NCBI GenBank assembly: GCA_025331445.1
Contig: JAIWNE010000029.1
Location: 1 to 64,000, forward strand
Reading direction: 5' to 3'
Length of the DNA stretch: 64,000 bases
Origin: Blakeslea trispora
Taxonomy: Eukaryota; Mucoromycota; Mucoromycetes; Mucorales; Choanephoraceae
Under the pieces are notes generated by a model. That model was given only the letters and a program-made list of their open reading frames with translations. It was not told the origin of the DNA and searched no databases. The translations under genes were made by a program, and so were the position numbers. Positions 1 to 10,290 of the stretch are shown piece by piece (position 1 is the first letter of the stretch; every line of letters starts with the position of its first letter).

Positions 1-723
1 TGAAAGTAGAATGGGGCTTGTGTTGTTACTCTTATCAAGCTGTGGAATAGAAGATGTGTTGACTTGTGTACCAGACTGAGGCAATAATGGAGGCGTAGTC
101 GAAGTAGATTGTGAAGGTGAGTAGTAAGGGTTGGTAGGTGAAGGAATACCAAAATCCCAGCCATCTGCCATATCCATAGGTGCAGTAGGGATTGCAAAAC
201 TACTGTTGAATGCATTGAAGATATCATCCAGCTCAACTACATTGCTTGAAGAGGATGGTGGTGCTACTACAGCAGGTGCTTGTGAATTAAATTGAGATAG
301 AGAAAAGCTATTGTTTTGCGAGCTACTGTTGTAAAACGAATCTGGGAAACGTAATTGCGGCTGATTTTGCTCGATCATAGGTATGCCCTGTTGAGTTGTC
401 ATGATGTTGGTTTCAAGAGGATGAACGGGTCCTGAATATTCGATTGTCTCGATCTTTGTAGTTTCTGAAGGCATGATAGAACAGTGGCTACTTAGTTTTC
501 TAGCTGTTGTTGCCGAGAGTTTCTTGAATGAGAGTCCCTCAGCAATTGTATGCTGTCGATGCCATAGTCTCCATGACAAATTCTCGAGGCGAGAACCTTG
601 CTCTAAAGAATCTTTTACTTTGGAACAAACCCTCCAAGCTTGTGAGAGGTCTTCTTCTGAAGCAAGTGCCGAAAATGGTGAGAAAGTCTTATCTCCCTTA
701 ATTTTCAACACAATAGGTGCCAT
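1..723 (-). CDS. AreA-like (DUF1752) GATA-family regulator, 3' end beyond window
   Basis: Reading from the ATG at 723-721, the frame stays open for 241 codons to the window edge, so the C-terminus is missing. Residues about 28-56 contain AWRVCSKVKDSL...RLENLSWRLW, which matches the DUF1752 'GATA-like' domain found at the N-terminus of fungal nitrogen regulators of the AreA/Nit2 type. After that the protein is Ser/Thr/Pro/Gln-rich and low in complexity (many SSS, PSP and NNS stretches), as in activation regions of transcription factors. The DNA-binding GATA zinc finger would lie to the left of base 1 and cannot be seen. No intron is needed in the visible part. The likely role is a nuclear regulator of nitrogen or carbon genes. 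Some DUF1752 proteins lack a GATA finger, so the DNA-binding assignment is inference. Confidence 0.75.
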   Translation of the reverse strand, partial: MAPIVLKIKGDKTFSPFSALASEEDLSQAWRVCSKVKDSLEQGSRLENLSWRLWHRQHTIAEGLSFKKLSATTARKLSSHCSIMPSETTKIETIEYSGPVHPLETNIMTTQQGIPMIEQNQPQLRFPDSFYNSSSQNNSFSLSQFNSQAPAVVAPPSSSSNVVELDDIFNAFNSSFAIPTAPMDMADGWDFGIPSPTNPYYSPSQSTSTTPPLLPQSGTQVNTSSIPQLDKSNNTSPILLS

Positions 724-2499
724 ATCTATCTCAATTTGTTTTGATTGTTAACAAGAAAAAAAAAAAAAAAAGAGAGAGAGAGAAAAAAAAGAATAAAATA
801 AACAATCACCGACATAAATCAATTTGGCAGAAAAAAAAAAATAATCAAAATTTTAACACATTCTAAATTCCGATATTTTGGTGGTGGTTGGCCAATCAAG
901 TAAGGCTCGTGCGTTTATCATTCATCATTCGTTCTTTTTTTTTTGGTGTTGAATAGAATGAATGGCATAGACGCTAGTAAACATTTTTCACTTTTCTTTG
1001 TAAAAGAAAAAGATACTCGTTTGCCTATTTCGAGGTCAAAAAAAAAAAGAGAAAATGTCCTTTTAGGTAAAAGCTTAAAAGTGTCACAATTACACATTAT
1101 GCTTCTATTTTTGATAACAGAAATTTAAGTAAATAAATAAATGAAAGATAAGCTTTTTTATAAAGGTTTTCCTTGTCATAGACATCTTGAATAGATCGTT
1201 TGAATAACAGGGCATGATTAGCAGTGTTTCCTTGGTCTTGAAGTGTTTCTTGCCTCCCCCTTTTTTTTCTCTCTCAGATACCTTATGAATCATTCCATGT
1301 CATTTCTGAAAATGGTAGATTTCAGAATCATTTTGCTTACAAATAAAAAGGAAACCCTGCAATCTGGAATTCTGAATATACTCATTGAGCAGAAAAAAAA
1401 CAAAAAGAGAATGAATCTTATTTTGTCCTGAAAAAGCCCGCTAATTGGGTTTAGAGAAACTTTGTGAGTATGTGTGTGCCAAGGTTGCACATTAAGGTAT
1501 TGATCTAAAGTAACTCATCATAAAGATTATCAACAAGAAGATTTCTTTTTATACCTAACAGTAATATTGTTATGATAGTCTTGGGGGGTACAAATGAGCT
1601 TATGGTTTTGTACAAAAAAAAAAGCACCTACTGTACTTTGAGTTTCATCTAGAAAACAATGAGGGTAATTACATGTGTACTCTGACAAAAAAAAAAAAAC
1701 GTTGCATCAGTAATGCGTGCTTCTCTAGTAACAACAGCCGTTTTTTTTTCTCTCACTTTATTTTGCTTTGGCAGCTAGCATGTTTCTTTAGCAATCAATT
1801 CTACTTGTTCCTGACATTGTTTTGTTTTTATAACAAGGAAAGAACAAAGAGCTCTTTTTTTATGATTCGAAACTATTCCATCTCATGTTTCTTTGTTTCT
1901 CTCTTTTAGACAGACACATTATCTGATACAAAGCAAACTTCAAAAACCCTGATCCAAAAGTCCGTCAAGTCCGAATCTTTTGAGCAATAGACATGTTCTT
2001 GGGCTAATTATGATTTCCTTATATCGTTATTAGACCACGTTTAGTGTTTCATTTATCATACCAGCGTTCCTTCATCTAACGTAGCAGATGTCCTCCTATA
2101 TCAAATGTCTGCATATCCATCAACAGTGTTCTTTTTCTATGTACCATACAACTCAACGGATCATTTGCAGCAAGAACTTTGACAAGTCTTTACACTTGAT
2201 GGATTCGAGCTGGTTAGTTGGTCTCAAAAGACGATATATCTAGGAGCATCATTTTCAGTACTGGAATTTGCTCGGATTTCGTTTACTGTTGGCATGATTT
2301 GTTTTTTTGCTAGTTGATACATAAAACCATATAACGAACAAAAAGATCTGTCGTAAACAACAGCATGAACCTAAGAATCTTTAATATATATATATATATA
2401 TTGCTCATTATAAAGAAGGCAACTGCAAATCATTCGATAAATAGGTGGGCGATTCATTGGACCAAAAAACGTCGTATTATTACATCTTTATTCTGCACT
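724..2499. other. Intergenic region, no gene recognised
   Basis: AT-rich stretch with long A and T runs, a GA-rich tract at 770-792 just upstream of the AreA-like gene, and an alternating TA run at about 2383-2401. The open frames are short, low in complexity and unlike any family I know. Confidence 0.6.
888..898. promoter_or_regulatory. CCAAT-box element upstream of the AreA-like gene
   Basis: TTGGCCAATCA carries a CCAAT box on both strands (palindromic TTGGCCAA) about 165 bp upstream of the ATG at 723. CCAAT is the binding core of the HAP/NF-Y complex, whose HAP3 subunit is encoded at 49.7-50.3 kb. Use in vivo is inferred. Confidence 0.35.
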
Positions 2500-5288
2500 T
2501 TAGTCCAGTCTATTTTGAAGAATAGGTGCCAGAATGGAATTTCCGTTAATCATTTGAGTTGTGGCCACAAGATAGTCTCGACCTTAAAAAAAAAAGGATT
2601 GTCAATGAAAAAGTGAGAAAGAAAACATCCTATATTTATGTATTACCTTCATCATGTTGTGCCAAAAACCGAACAGCTGATACTTCTGTATGTGTGCAAC
2701 CTCCAAGGAAAAAAATAATAGTTGTCTTACCATGTTGAAGTCCGTGGCGCTTGGCTTTTGCCATAGCTATATTTGTCTCTGTACCATATTCTACTGTCTG
2801 CTTGATATCAAAGGCTTGTCCAGGCAACAATTTCAATATATCTTCAGAACCTCGCCATCCTCCAGAATCTGTGTTGGTGATAATGGTATTATTCTGATTT
2901 GCTTGAGTAGTTGCGTGATTGTTAAAGTTGCTAGTGATATGATTTGATTTTTCTTGAATGAACTGAGCTGTGCTATTACCGACATAAGAAAACAAGCTAG
3001 CAGCACTGTTACCCGCGGTCTGGATTGTGCCATGGTTTAACTTTTGCATAGCAGATTGAATCAAACGGATACTGAGTGGCGCATAACCAGAATAGACATA
3101 GGAAATATCGTTTGGATGGCGCTCATCTACATCGTCCACAATAAGCTTCAATAAACGTCTACATTGAGCAAATGTGCTGCGGGAAGCTACTGAACTTGTT
3201 CTTTTTGTCCAAAGCCCGAGTTTTTCCAGCCTGTGTAACGTTTCAATGTGCTCATAACCATATGTCTACAAAAAAAAAATTAGTTTGAAGAAAAAAAGGG
3301 GGGAAGAAGAATTTGCCCGTCTCTTTTTTGAACCCTTGCTTTGCTTACCTGAACAATTTCTCTTTCAAAATGTTCATATACTTTTTGCTTCAAGCCGCCT
3401 TGAGCAAGAGACATGAGACAGAGTAAACGAAGTACTTGAACAAGTGGTTTTTGCTTGTTGATCATCTCTTCAATATAGTCTGGCTCTTTATTACCATCTA
3501 TACCAGCTACCACATCTACGATAGCAAGAAGAAATAAAAATTAGGTAATGCTGAATAGAGCGCTCTCTTGTGTAACTTGCTTTGTTGTACTTCAAGCACT
3601 TTATTAAATTCATCTGTTATAGTGTAGCCAATAATTTCTTCAGCAATACCCGTATCTAAGTGATTTATTGAGTATTCTTGCATTCGACTCTTTCTTTCTT
3701 TGTATAAACTTACGTATCTTCAATGATTGGTGCTCTTGTTGAAGTTCATTAAGACGGCCAACAAAATCTCTGATTTGAGCTACCGTTTTTGCATTATGGC
3801 GCTCCTATACATAGCGAAGAGGAAACAAAAGTCAATGAATCCTAGAAATCGACGTAGTTTCTTCTTTGCTTACTTCATAATTTTCGTTGATTCTCTTTGC
3901 AATTTTGTTCAGCATGTTGCCTACAACAGCAAAATTTTGATCTCGAAGCTGATTGAACAATTTATCAGAGGAGTTCAAGACATATTTCTTCTTTTTAATA
4001 GGCGCGGCTGGTGGGGCATTCAGCCCACTGGAAGCACCAGTACCTATGGCAGGAGAAGGAACACCTGCAATACCGGGTGTTGTCTGTGGTGACTTTGCTG
4101 TATTAGTAGACTGAGCAGGGTTGACAAGCGAAGCATCTAATTCAACAAAACAATGCTTGATGCCCATGGTTTCGTCAATTAAGCCCTCATAAGTCAACTC
4201 TGTACACAGAGGCGTCACAAGATCCACATTTCTGTCAATGATAATAAACTGATCAATATGGTTCGAGATGGTATTTAGTAATGAGGGTGTCTTGTATGCC
4301 GTTGCACTTGATACTTGGTCTATCACTGCTTGCTCTTTTCGCATACGCAACAACATATCTGCTAATTGCTAACATTACTCTGATGAATGAGATGTCGTCT
4401 GTCATATGTAGGTACTGTAGGGTTTACCTTGGCTGCATCACCTTTACCAAGAATACGAGGAAACAAACCATAAATAGATTGAAGTCGCATTAATGATTTA
4501 GCTGCATAATAGATAGATGTTTGATCTCCGTCCTACTCATCTTTTTTTAAGGAAAATAGGGCTTCAACGTATTTCCCATTTGACTTTTTCTTACCAAATA
4601 AATCTCTTTCCAAGTAGAAGCATCCAATTCCATAGAAATCAAATCATCCTCATAAGGAATCCAATCCATTGCATAGTCGCCAATTGTAATATCACCCTTA
4701 ACTCCTTCTTCTTCCAAAACGCGCTCGCATACCATTGTGCGTTGCGGTACAAAAAACAACCAGCATTCAACTTTAGATGTCTTTGAAAATCGTTTGATAT
4801 GATCTTCGAATGCTCTTGTTTAGTATAATGTCTCTACATTCTTTGCTGAAACTTACTGGCAATGTATCGCATGTACTTTAACTTAGGTCGGCAGATATAG
4901 ATTAAGCCAGGGCATTCTGTTTCAAGTTCGCCTGATTCAAGATGATAGATTTTCTCTACACCATGATCCTATAGTTGTCATTTTTAAGGAGTCAGTTTCA
5001 TATGCTCTTTAGATAAGTAAACCTCTTGCCTTCAGCAGAGTGAATTCAGCTATTAAACTCAAAGGACCTGTTATAGTAGGATCTAACACAAGCCCTTTTT
5101 TGCCTCGGACCTATTGTACATAAAAAAAAACGAAAAGAGAAGTTTGTTATAAAGAGGAAAGAAACCCTCGAGCGATGCAAACGACTTTTTACTTTGTCAA
5201 GTATCTCTGGTAGTTCTTTTCTCGAGAGTTCTCGAAGCTTGGCAAGGTTGAGAGGAGTATTTCCAAGATGAGAGCCAGTACTACTCAT
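2500..5288 (-). CDS. VPS33: Vps33, Sec1/Munc18-family subunit of HOPS/CORVET
   Basis: Sec1/Munc18-like protein that binds SNAREs within the HOPS and CORVET tethering complexes at the vacuole and endosome. The start is ATG 5288-5286 ([12 protein letters not shown]). Exon 1 (5193-5288) ends ILDK and splices to [20 protein letters not shown], the conserved Vps33 N-terminal block. Later exons carry [20 protein letters not shown] and LTYEGLIDE, hallmark Sec1-family motifs. The middle has an insert rich in Thr/Ala/Pro (about 4000-4140) before [19 protein letters not shown]. The C-terminal block [18 protein letters not shown] is typical of Vps33. The true stop is not in that exon: a GT-AG intron at 2583-2646 joins EG to [17 protein letters not shown] and a stop at 2502-2500. 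There are several short introns. The gene is divergent from the RWDD2-like gene, 1.25 kb away. Confidence 0.92.
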
Positions 5289-6538
5289 GGCGGTATATAA
5301 GTAGTTCAATAACGAATAAATACAAGAAAAAAGGAAAGGCAAGTGAAAGGGGGAAAAAAGGGCTGCAAGTTCCGCGTCTATAGTTTATTGACTTGAAATT
5401 GGGACGATTTATCGTGTTTTTTAAGAAATAAATCACAGAAGGAGAAAATGCAGGTATTGAAGCAAATGATACTAGAACAGAAGCGAGATGATATGAAAAC
5501 AGAAGAAGAAGGGTCTATTGTATTCAAAGACTATATAAAAAAAGTAAAATAAATCGGATGTGTTGAGCTTTTTTGTTCTTTAAATTATCATAAACATCAA
5601 GGCTATCTTCATTCTAAACCTTTTAATGTGTACAAGTAGCTGTTATAGCAAGATCATGGGTAACAGAAGGGCCCTTTGTTTTAGTTTCAACTTTGACAGT
5701 ATTATTGATCAACCAGACATCTATGTCTCTTTTTGACACTTGCAACCTTGTCCGAGTTTAGTACTGTTATTTTTTTTAGAGCTATCAAGTAAGATTAGTA
5801 CAACAAACAAAGCCAAGTTACAGCCAAGCACACAACCAACATTTGAGCAAATCCTGTAAGAATTGAAGAGTTTTTTTTTACTGGCTTTTAACATCATGGC
5901 ATAACGCTATCCTACTGAGGTTTAGATATCCACACAACTGCTTTAGCTACCGGACCAATAGCGCATTTACTCCCGTACTCAAAAATCAAAATATGATACA
6001 TAGTCATTGAAAAAATGTTGAAAGAGCTTTGGCATATAAGTTCAAAAAATAGCCTTTTTCTTTTAAATAAAAACCATACAGTGAGGGAACATCAATTAGT
6101 TTACTTATGCATTTGTTCTTTGCAAATATAGCAATTAATAAAGCTAGGCAAGTAACTGATTCATCCCTGACAATCAACAGAGTTGTTTGATTTAATGATT
6201 CAGACATCTTCTTCTACTAGCTACCTGGTTGTAAGTTTGCATTTTTTCAAATCACCTCTCAATTAAGATAAAACTATCTTCAAATGGGTTGGATGTACTT
6301 CTTTAGCTACTTCTCTTGGTTTTGATCACTGAGGACAGAGATAAAAGTGACACTTCTAATAAATATGATACTGTTTCTTTTTTTAAAGTGCGACACTTTA
6401 TTTTTTCTTTGGCAAAAGGTGTACCAAGTGCCTTTTAAGGCGATTTCACGTATTTTTAAGTTTGAAAAAGATTGACAATTCAGATTTTATCTAAAGATTT
6501 TTCTCTGTTTTAGTACTTTTTTTTTCTCTATTGAAAAG
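5289..6538. other. Intergenic region between VPS33 and the RWDD2-like gene
   Basis: AT-rich, with no recognisable gene. One tiny ATG frame at 5448-5552 (34 codons, charged: MQVLKQMILEQKRDD...) sits 160 bp upstream of the VPS33 start. It has no known relatives that I recognise and is probably chance. Confidence 0.5.
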
Positions 6539-7553
6539 ATGATTAAGAAAGACATAATGATAGACACAGCCAATACAGTTGACTTGTTACAGTCAATTTA
6601 CTTTGATAAAGAGTTTGAGTTCAAGACAGCCGAAGACGAAACCAATTACCAAGACTTACAGTCACATATAGAGCAAGAGAACTGGACAAGTAGTTTATCC
6701 CAGCTAGAGTTTTATATCAAGGCACCTATCGACCTCCCCGAGAATGAAAGGGAAGAAGGAGGCTACCATGTTTACCTCACTTTCTATTGTAGACTATCCC
6801 TTTCATCATCAGCTGAATACGAACTTACTATGCCATCGGCATTCAATCTATGGCTGACAAGAGAAGACCATGAATCCCTTGTTTATGCTATGGCAAATGA
6901 GATTGACGTTTCAGATCAAGAAGAGCGCTCCACTTTTATTGTTGAGAAAATGCAACAGATGATAGTAATTGCTGAGCCTTATGCTTTGGCATGGTTAAAA
7001 AGAAAACAAGAACAGACAGAAAAGGAAAGGGCAGCATTGGCTATTGAAAACGGACCTACTCGGTTCCTGAGAGACTGGATTTGGTAAAGAAGAAGAAAAA
7101 CATAAGAAAGGAAAATACAGTAGATTTTGGATGATCATTGAGCTGACTGAAAGAGTTAGGTTCCCTATGATTTATACCAGAGAAAAGCGTGGCGATATTG
7201 TGAAATGGGCACCTAAATATGGTATCACAGGATTTTTGTGTCCTGGGAAGCCTGGCTGTATGTGCTTGGAAGGAACCGAGCAAAAGATAGCACAGTTTAT
7301 TAATGATATCAAGACTATATCTTGGGCAGACATTCCTGCTGGTCATAAAAAAATGACATCTCGATGGAAACAAGTGATAGAATGTCAGAATAAAGCTGAA
7401 TTCGATCGTCAACGTATTTTCAGCGATATGCAAGAAGTAAAATTCGAGATTCATGGTGCATTTGCTAATCACAACAATCTCAGTATGCTACAAACTTGGC
7501 TGAATGAAAAAGGATGCAAGGAAGCCTTTAGCCATCTATTCGAATATGAATAA
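6539..7553 (+). CDS. RWD domain protein, RWDD2-like (RWD + DUF1115)
   Basis: Two-domain protein. Residues about 10-115 form an RWD domain (LLQSIYFDKEFEF near the start, then LPENEREEGGYHVYLTF, resembling the YPx-type RWD core). The second exon gives KRGDIVKWAPKYGITGFLCP and GKPGCMCLEG, matching the C-terminal DUF1115 domain of RWDD2A/B. The frame stops at TGG TAA at the end of exon 1, so an intron is required. A GT-AG intron starting at about 7084 (GTAAAG) and ending ACAG just before TAGATTTTGG joins the frames as ...DWICRFWMII.... Biological role is poorly known; RWD domains are protein-interaction modules. The first ATG (6539) is used here; a second in-frame ATG lies six codons downstream. 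It ends 160 bp from the stop of the convergent acyl carrier protein gene. Confidence 0.82.
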
Positions 7554-7712
7554 CATAATAAACTTTATCTTATTTTTTTTTTCATCTTCTTCAAATATAG
7601 CATATGCTTGAGTCGCTTATTGTTGCTATTTTATCAAATCGCAATTAATTTCTTTTTTTTTTCTCATAATAGATGTTTTATTCTGGTGTTTTCTTTTGAA
7701 AAAAAAAAGGGC

Positions 7713-8221
7713 TTATTGAGCATCTTCACGAGAAGCAATGTATTCAATAGCTTGCTTGACACTGTGAATGGCATCAGCTTCCTTATCGGGAATTTCAACA
7801 GAGAATTCTTCTTCAATAGCCATAACAACTTCAACTGTGTCCAAACTGTCTAAACCGAGATCCTTGATGAAGCTGGAATCGGGTGTCACCTACATGTCAA
7901 CAAAATCTCATGGTTAGCCCAAGCTCAACAACAACAAAAAAAAAGCCAAGAAAAAAAAGAAAAAACAAACTGCTCTTCTATATTTCTGCCATAATTGCTT
8001 TTTTTTTTCTCTCTCTCTTCCTTTCTATCAGTTGTGTTATTTACCTTGTTAGCATCAACCTTTTCGAAGCTCTTGACAACGTCAAGAACACGTGATTGAA
8101 CGTCTTCCTTGGGGAGAGAAGCGTACATGCGAGAGAAGATAGCGGGGGCGGCAACGCGGGTACGTTGAGTAGCAGCAACTCTGGAAGCAGCAGACAAAAT
8201 TGCGTTGGGACGAAGGAACAT
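7713..8221 (-). CDS. ACP1: Mitochondrial acyl carrier protein (complex I NDUFAB1/ACPM type)
   Basis: Small carrier protein of mitochondrial type II fatty-acid synthesis, also a subunit of respiratory complex I and a partner of LYR proteins. Two exons of 177 nt each (8045-8221 and 7713-7889), joined phase 0 by a 155-nt GT-AG intron, give 117 aa. The first ~35 residues ([20 protein letters not shown]) are Arg/Ala/Ser-rich with no acidic residue, as expected of a mitochondrial presequence. The mature part contains [20 protein letters not shown], where the Ser of DSLD is the 4'-phosphopantetheine attachment site. It ends [16 protein letters not shown]. Length and motif fit the family exactly. Confidence 0.95.
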
Positions 8222-9056
8222 TTTTAGATAGAAATTTAAGTAGTAAGCAAGAAGAAGAAGAAAAAAAAAATTCGTAGCAGATAGGAAAAAAAAAATCTAC
8301 ACTCAATGTCCCTGCTTTTTTTTTTGCGCGTATGCATTTTACTGATTTTGAAATTCCATTGTTTGATCTGCTGTTTTAACAATAAAGCTCAAAAGACAAT
8401 CTGTATTATCAATGAGCAAACTATGATTCCTAAAGTTAAAGTTCCATTCAAAATTAACTTTGATACTGATTTTAAAGACATGCGAAAACCTTCATGCTAA
8501 TCGTTTGCAAGTCAATTTTTAAAGGTTAAAAGATGACGTGTTTCGGTGCTTAAATCTTAAAGCGTTCAATTGCATTTTTGCATCGAATGTCTCACTTATT
8601 TTGAGGCTAGATAGTTGTAAATAATAGTCTCCCGAGATAGAACGAAAAGGGCTGTTTACCTTCAGAGACTCAAGAGATTCGTCATAAAAATGAGTATATC
8701 GCCTTGACATATGCCTAGGTATCAGAACAATATGCTATCTTTGGTAGCGCTCTCAGTCAAGATGCTGCGTCCAAAGAGAAGCTTCAGCTAGTTGACTGCC
8801 ATCTAATTGAACTCTCGCCTTGGCCTCTTCTTTTCAAAACTGCTAATTGAGGAACAAGGAGTATTTGCCAGAAAATATGGTATTATTGATAATGTGTATG
8901 TTTTTATTTATTTGTTTGCATAAGCTTAGAGAAGCTTTCTTTGCGATAGTAGAGTAACAATAATAATAGACTAGTTTTAGGAATATGCAATAATATATGT
9001 ATAATGGTATTGATGAGAGGGTTGGATGTCACAGGCTGTAAGGTGAATGTTCAAGT
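8222..9056. other. Intergenic region, with one odd open fragment
   Basis: No complete gene seen. A short open frame at about 8717-8848 on the + strand contains a string resembling the start of mitochondrial Cox3 (HLxExSPWPL); see the findings. The rest is AT-rich. Confidence 0.45.
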
Positions 9057-9930
9057 CTAGCATTGAGTCCAGTTGATGTTGATTCTTCCTGCATCAATCT
9101 CACCCACTTTGCTAAATACAGCAGGTGTCATGTCAACAGATCCTCGTCCACATCCAGTTGAGGGGCACTAAAAGGAAACAGAAGGAAAGAAAGGTCACTA
9201 TAAGGCATATGTGTATCTTTAGATGACTATTATGGACTTACAATATCTTGGATCTGTGCTTTCTGGCTACCTTTGGGACCTGTAATTATAACACAGATAC
9301 CACATGTAGGGCTTTCATTCGAGTTTTCGGACTTGCCGAAATCATATGCATTCTTGGAGTTGTCAGTATATTTTGCTTTTGATTCAACCTTTTTTTTTCG
9401 TTACTTACCATAGCAACTATGTAGTCTGTAGCAGTAAAGGATGTACCACAAGCAGTGAGTCCTACTCCTGGATCTAGAGAAAAGAGGAAAAAAGGAGGGA
9501 GAAAGATTTTGATTTGTAAATATGAATGTCGTTCTTTCATATCTCTATCATTACCATAATATGTGCCATCTCCCTTTCCACCTTTTGAGCCTTTCGACCA
9601 TTCTCCCCAGCTTTCGCCTGGGTATTTTGTATGGCCAATAGATGATATGCCTAGCTCATTTCTATATCTTTGATTCTTAAATACACCCAACGTTCCTAGA
9701 ACTATGAACATAATGAGGAATATCCCAAATATGCCCACACCCAAGAGAATGAGTTTGCCATATTTAAATCGATCATTAAATTTGGTCCATATTGTTGGAG
9801 GTGGAGTGATGAGGGGATCTCTTTCTGTGAATCTCGAAACATTGCTGTTGCTGTCTTCCATGGTGCTAAAGGGATGCGTAGTAGAGTCAAGCTCAGTTTT
9901 TCCTTGTGAAGAAACGTTCGGTAAGCTCAT
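9057..9930 (-). CDS. Membrane-anchored double-psi beta-barrel (expansin/RlpA-like) protein
   Basis: The start is ATG 9930. There is no cleavable signal. Instead a single hydrophobic segment at about residues 58-82 (LILLGVGIFGIFLIMFIVLG) follows a polar N-terminus, predicting a type II membrane protein with the C-terminus outside. After a Gly/Lys linker (KGSKGGKGDG) the spliced C-terminal part reads GTYYDPGVGLTACGTSFTATDYIVAM, then CGICVIITGPKGS, then CPSTGCGRGSVDMTPAVFSKV and GRININW. This is the conserved pattern of the DPBB fold of barwin, expansin and RlpA-like proteins, with paired cysteines. Three GT-AG introns were resolved, all joining in frame. Secreted fungal members act on or bind cell-wall polysaccharides; here the anchor suggests a wall-facing role (inference). 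Confidence 0.8.
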
Positions 9931-10290
9931 CTGCAGAAAGAGTCTAGCATAAAAATGTATAGCATAAAAACAAGTAAACTATCTCATTTATAGAATTAGC
10001 TACTTTTCTCTTGAGCCTGTATGACAAAATTACCCAATGTGTCACCTTAGTAACTTACGATTGTTGCTTTGATTTTGTGATACATGAGTTTTATTGTTGC
10101 TGCCCTTACATTAAATGCAGTTGGTCGAAATTCTATAAACATTATCTTCACAAAATAAAGTAACATTACAAATAAGCAGTTTTATTTTTTTCAAAAAAAA
10201 TTCTAAAAAAGTATCATATCCCAATGAATAGGGCACAAGTATAAATATAAATAATAGTAATATATGAAAATCTAAAATACAAAGAGTCTT
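9931..10290. other. Intergenic region between DPBB gene and MET5
   Basis: Promoter side of the DPBB gene and 3' side of MET5. AT-rich; no gene seen. Confidence 0.5.

Noticed and set aside
2383..2401. TA run as a functional TATA element
   Set aside because: It lies beyond the 3' end of VPS33 and is not near a start codon; it is an ordinary dinucleotide repeat.
5448..5552. 34-codon + strand frame upstream of VPS33 as a small gene
   Set aside because: Charged, unknown peptide without promoter or splice support; frames of this size are expected by chance.
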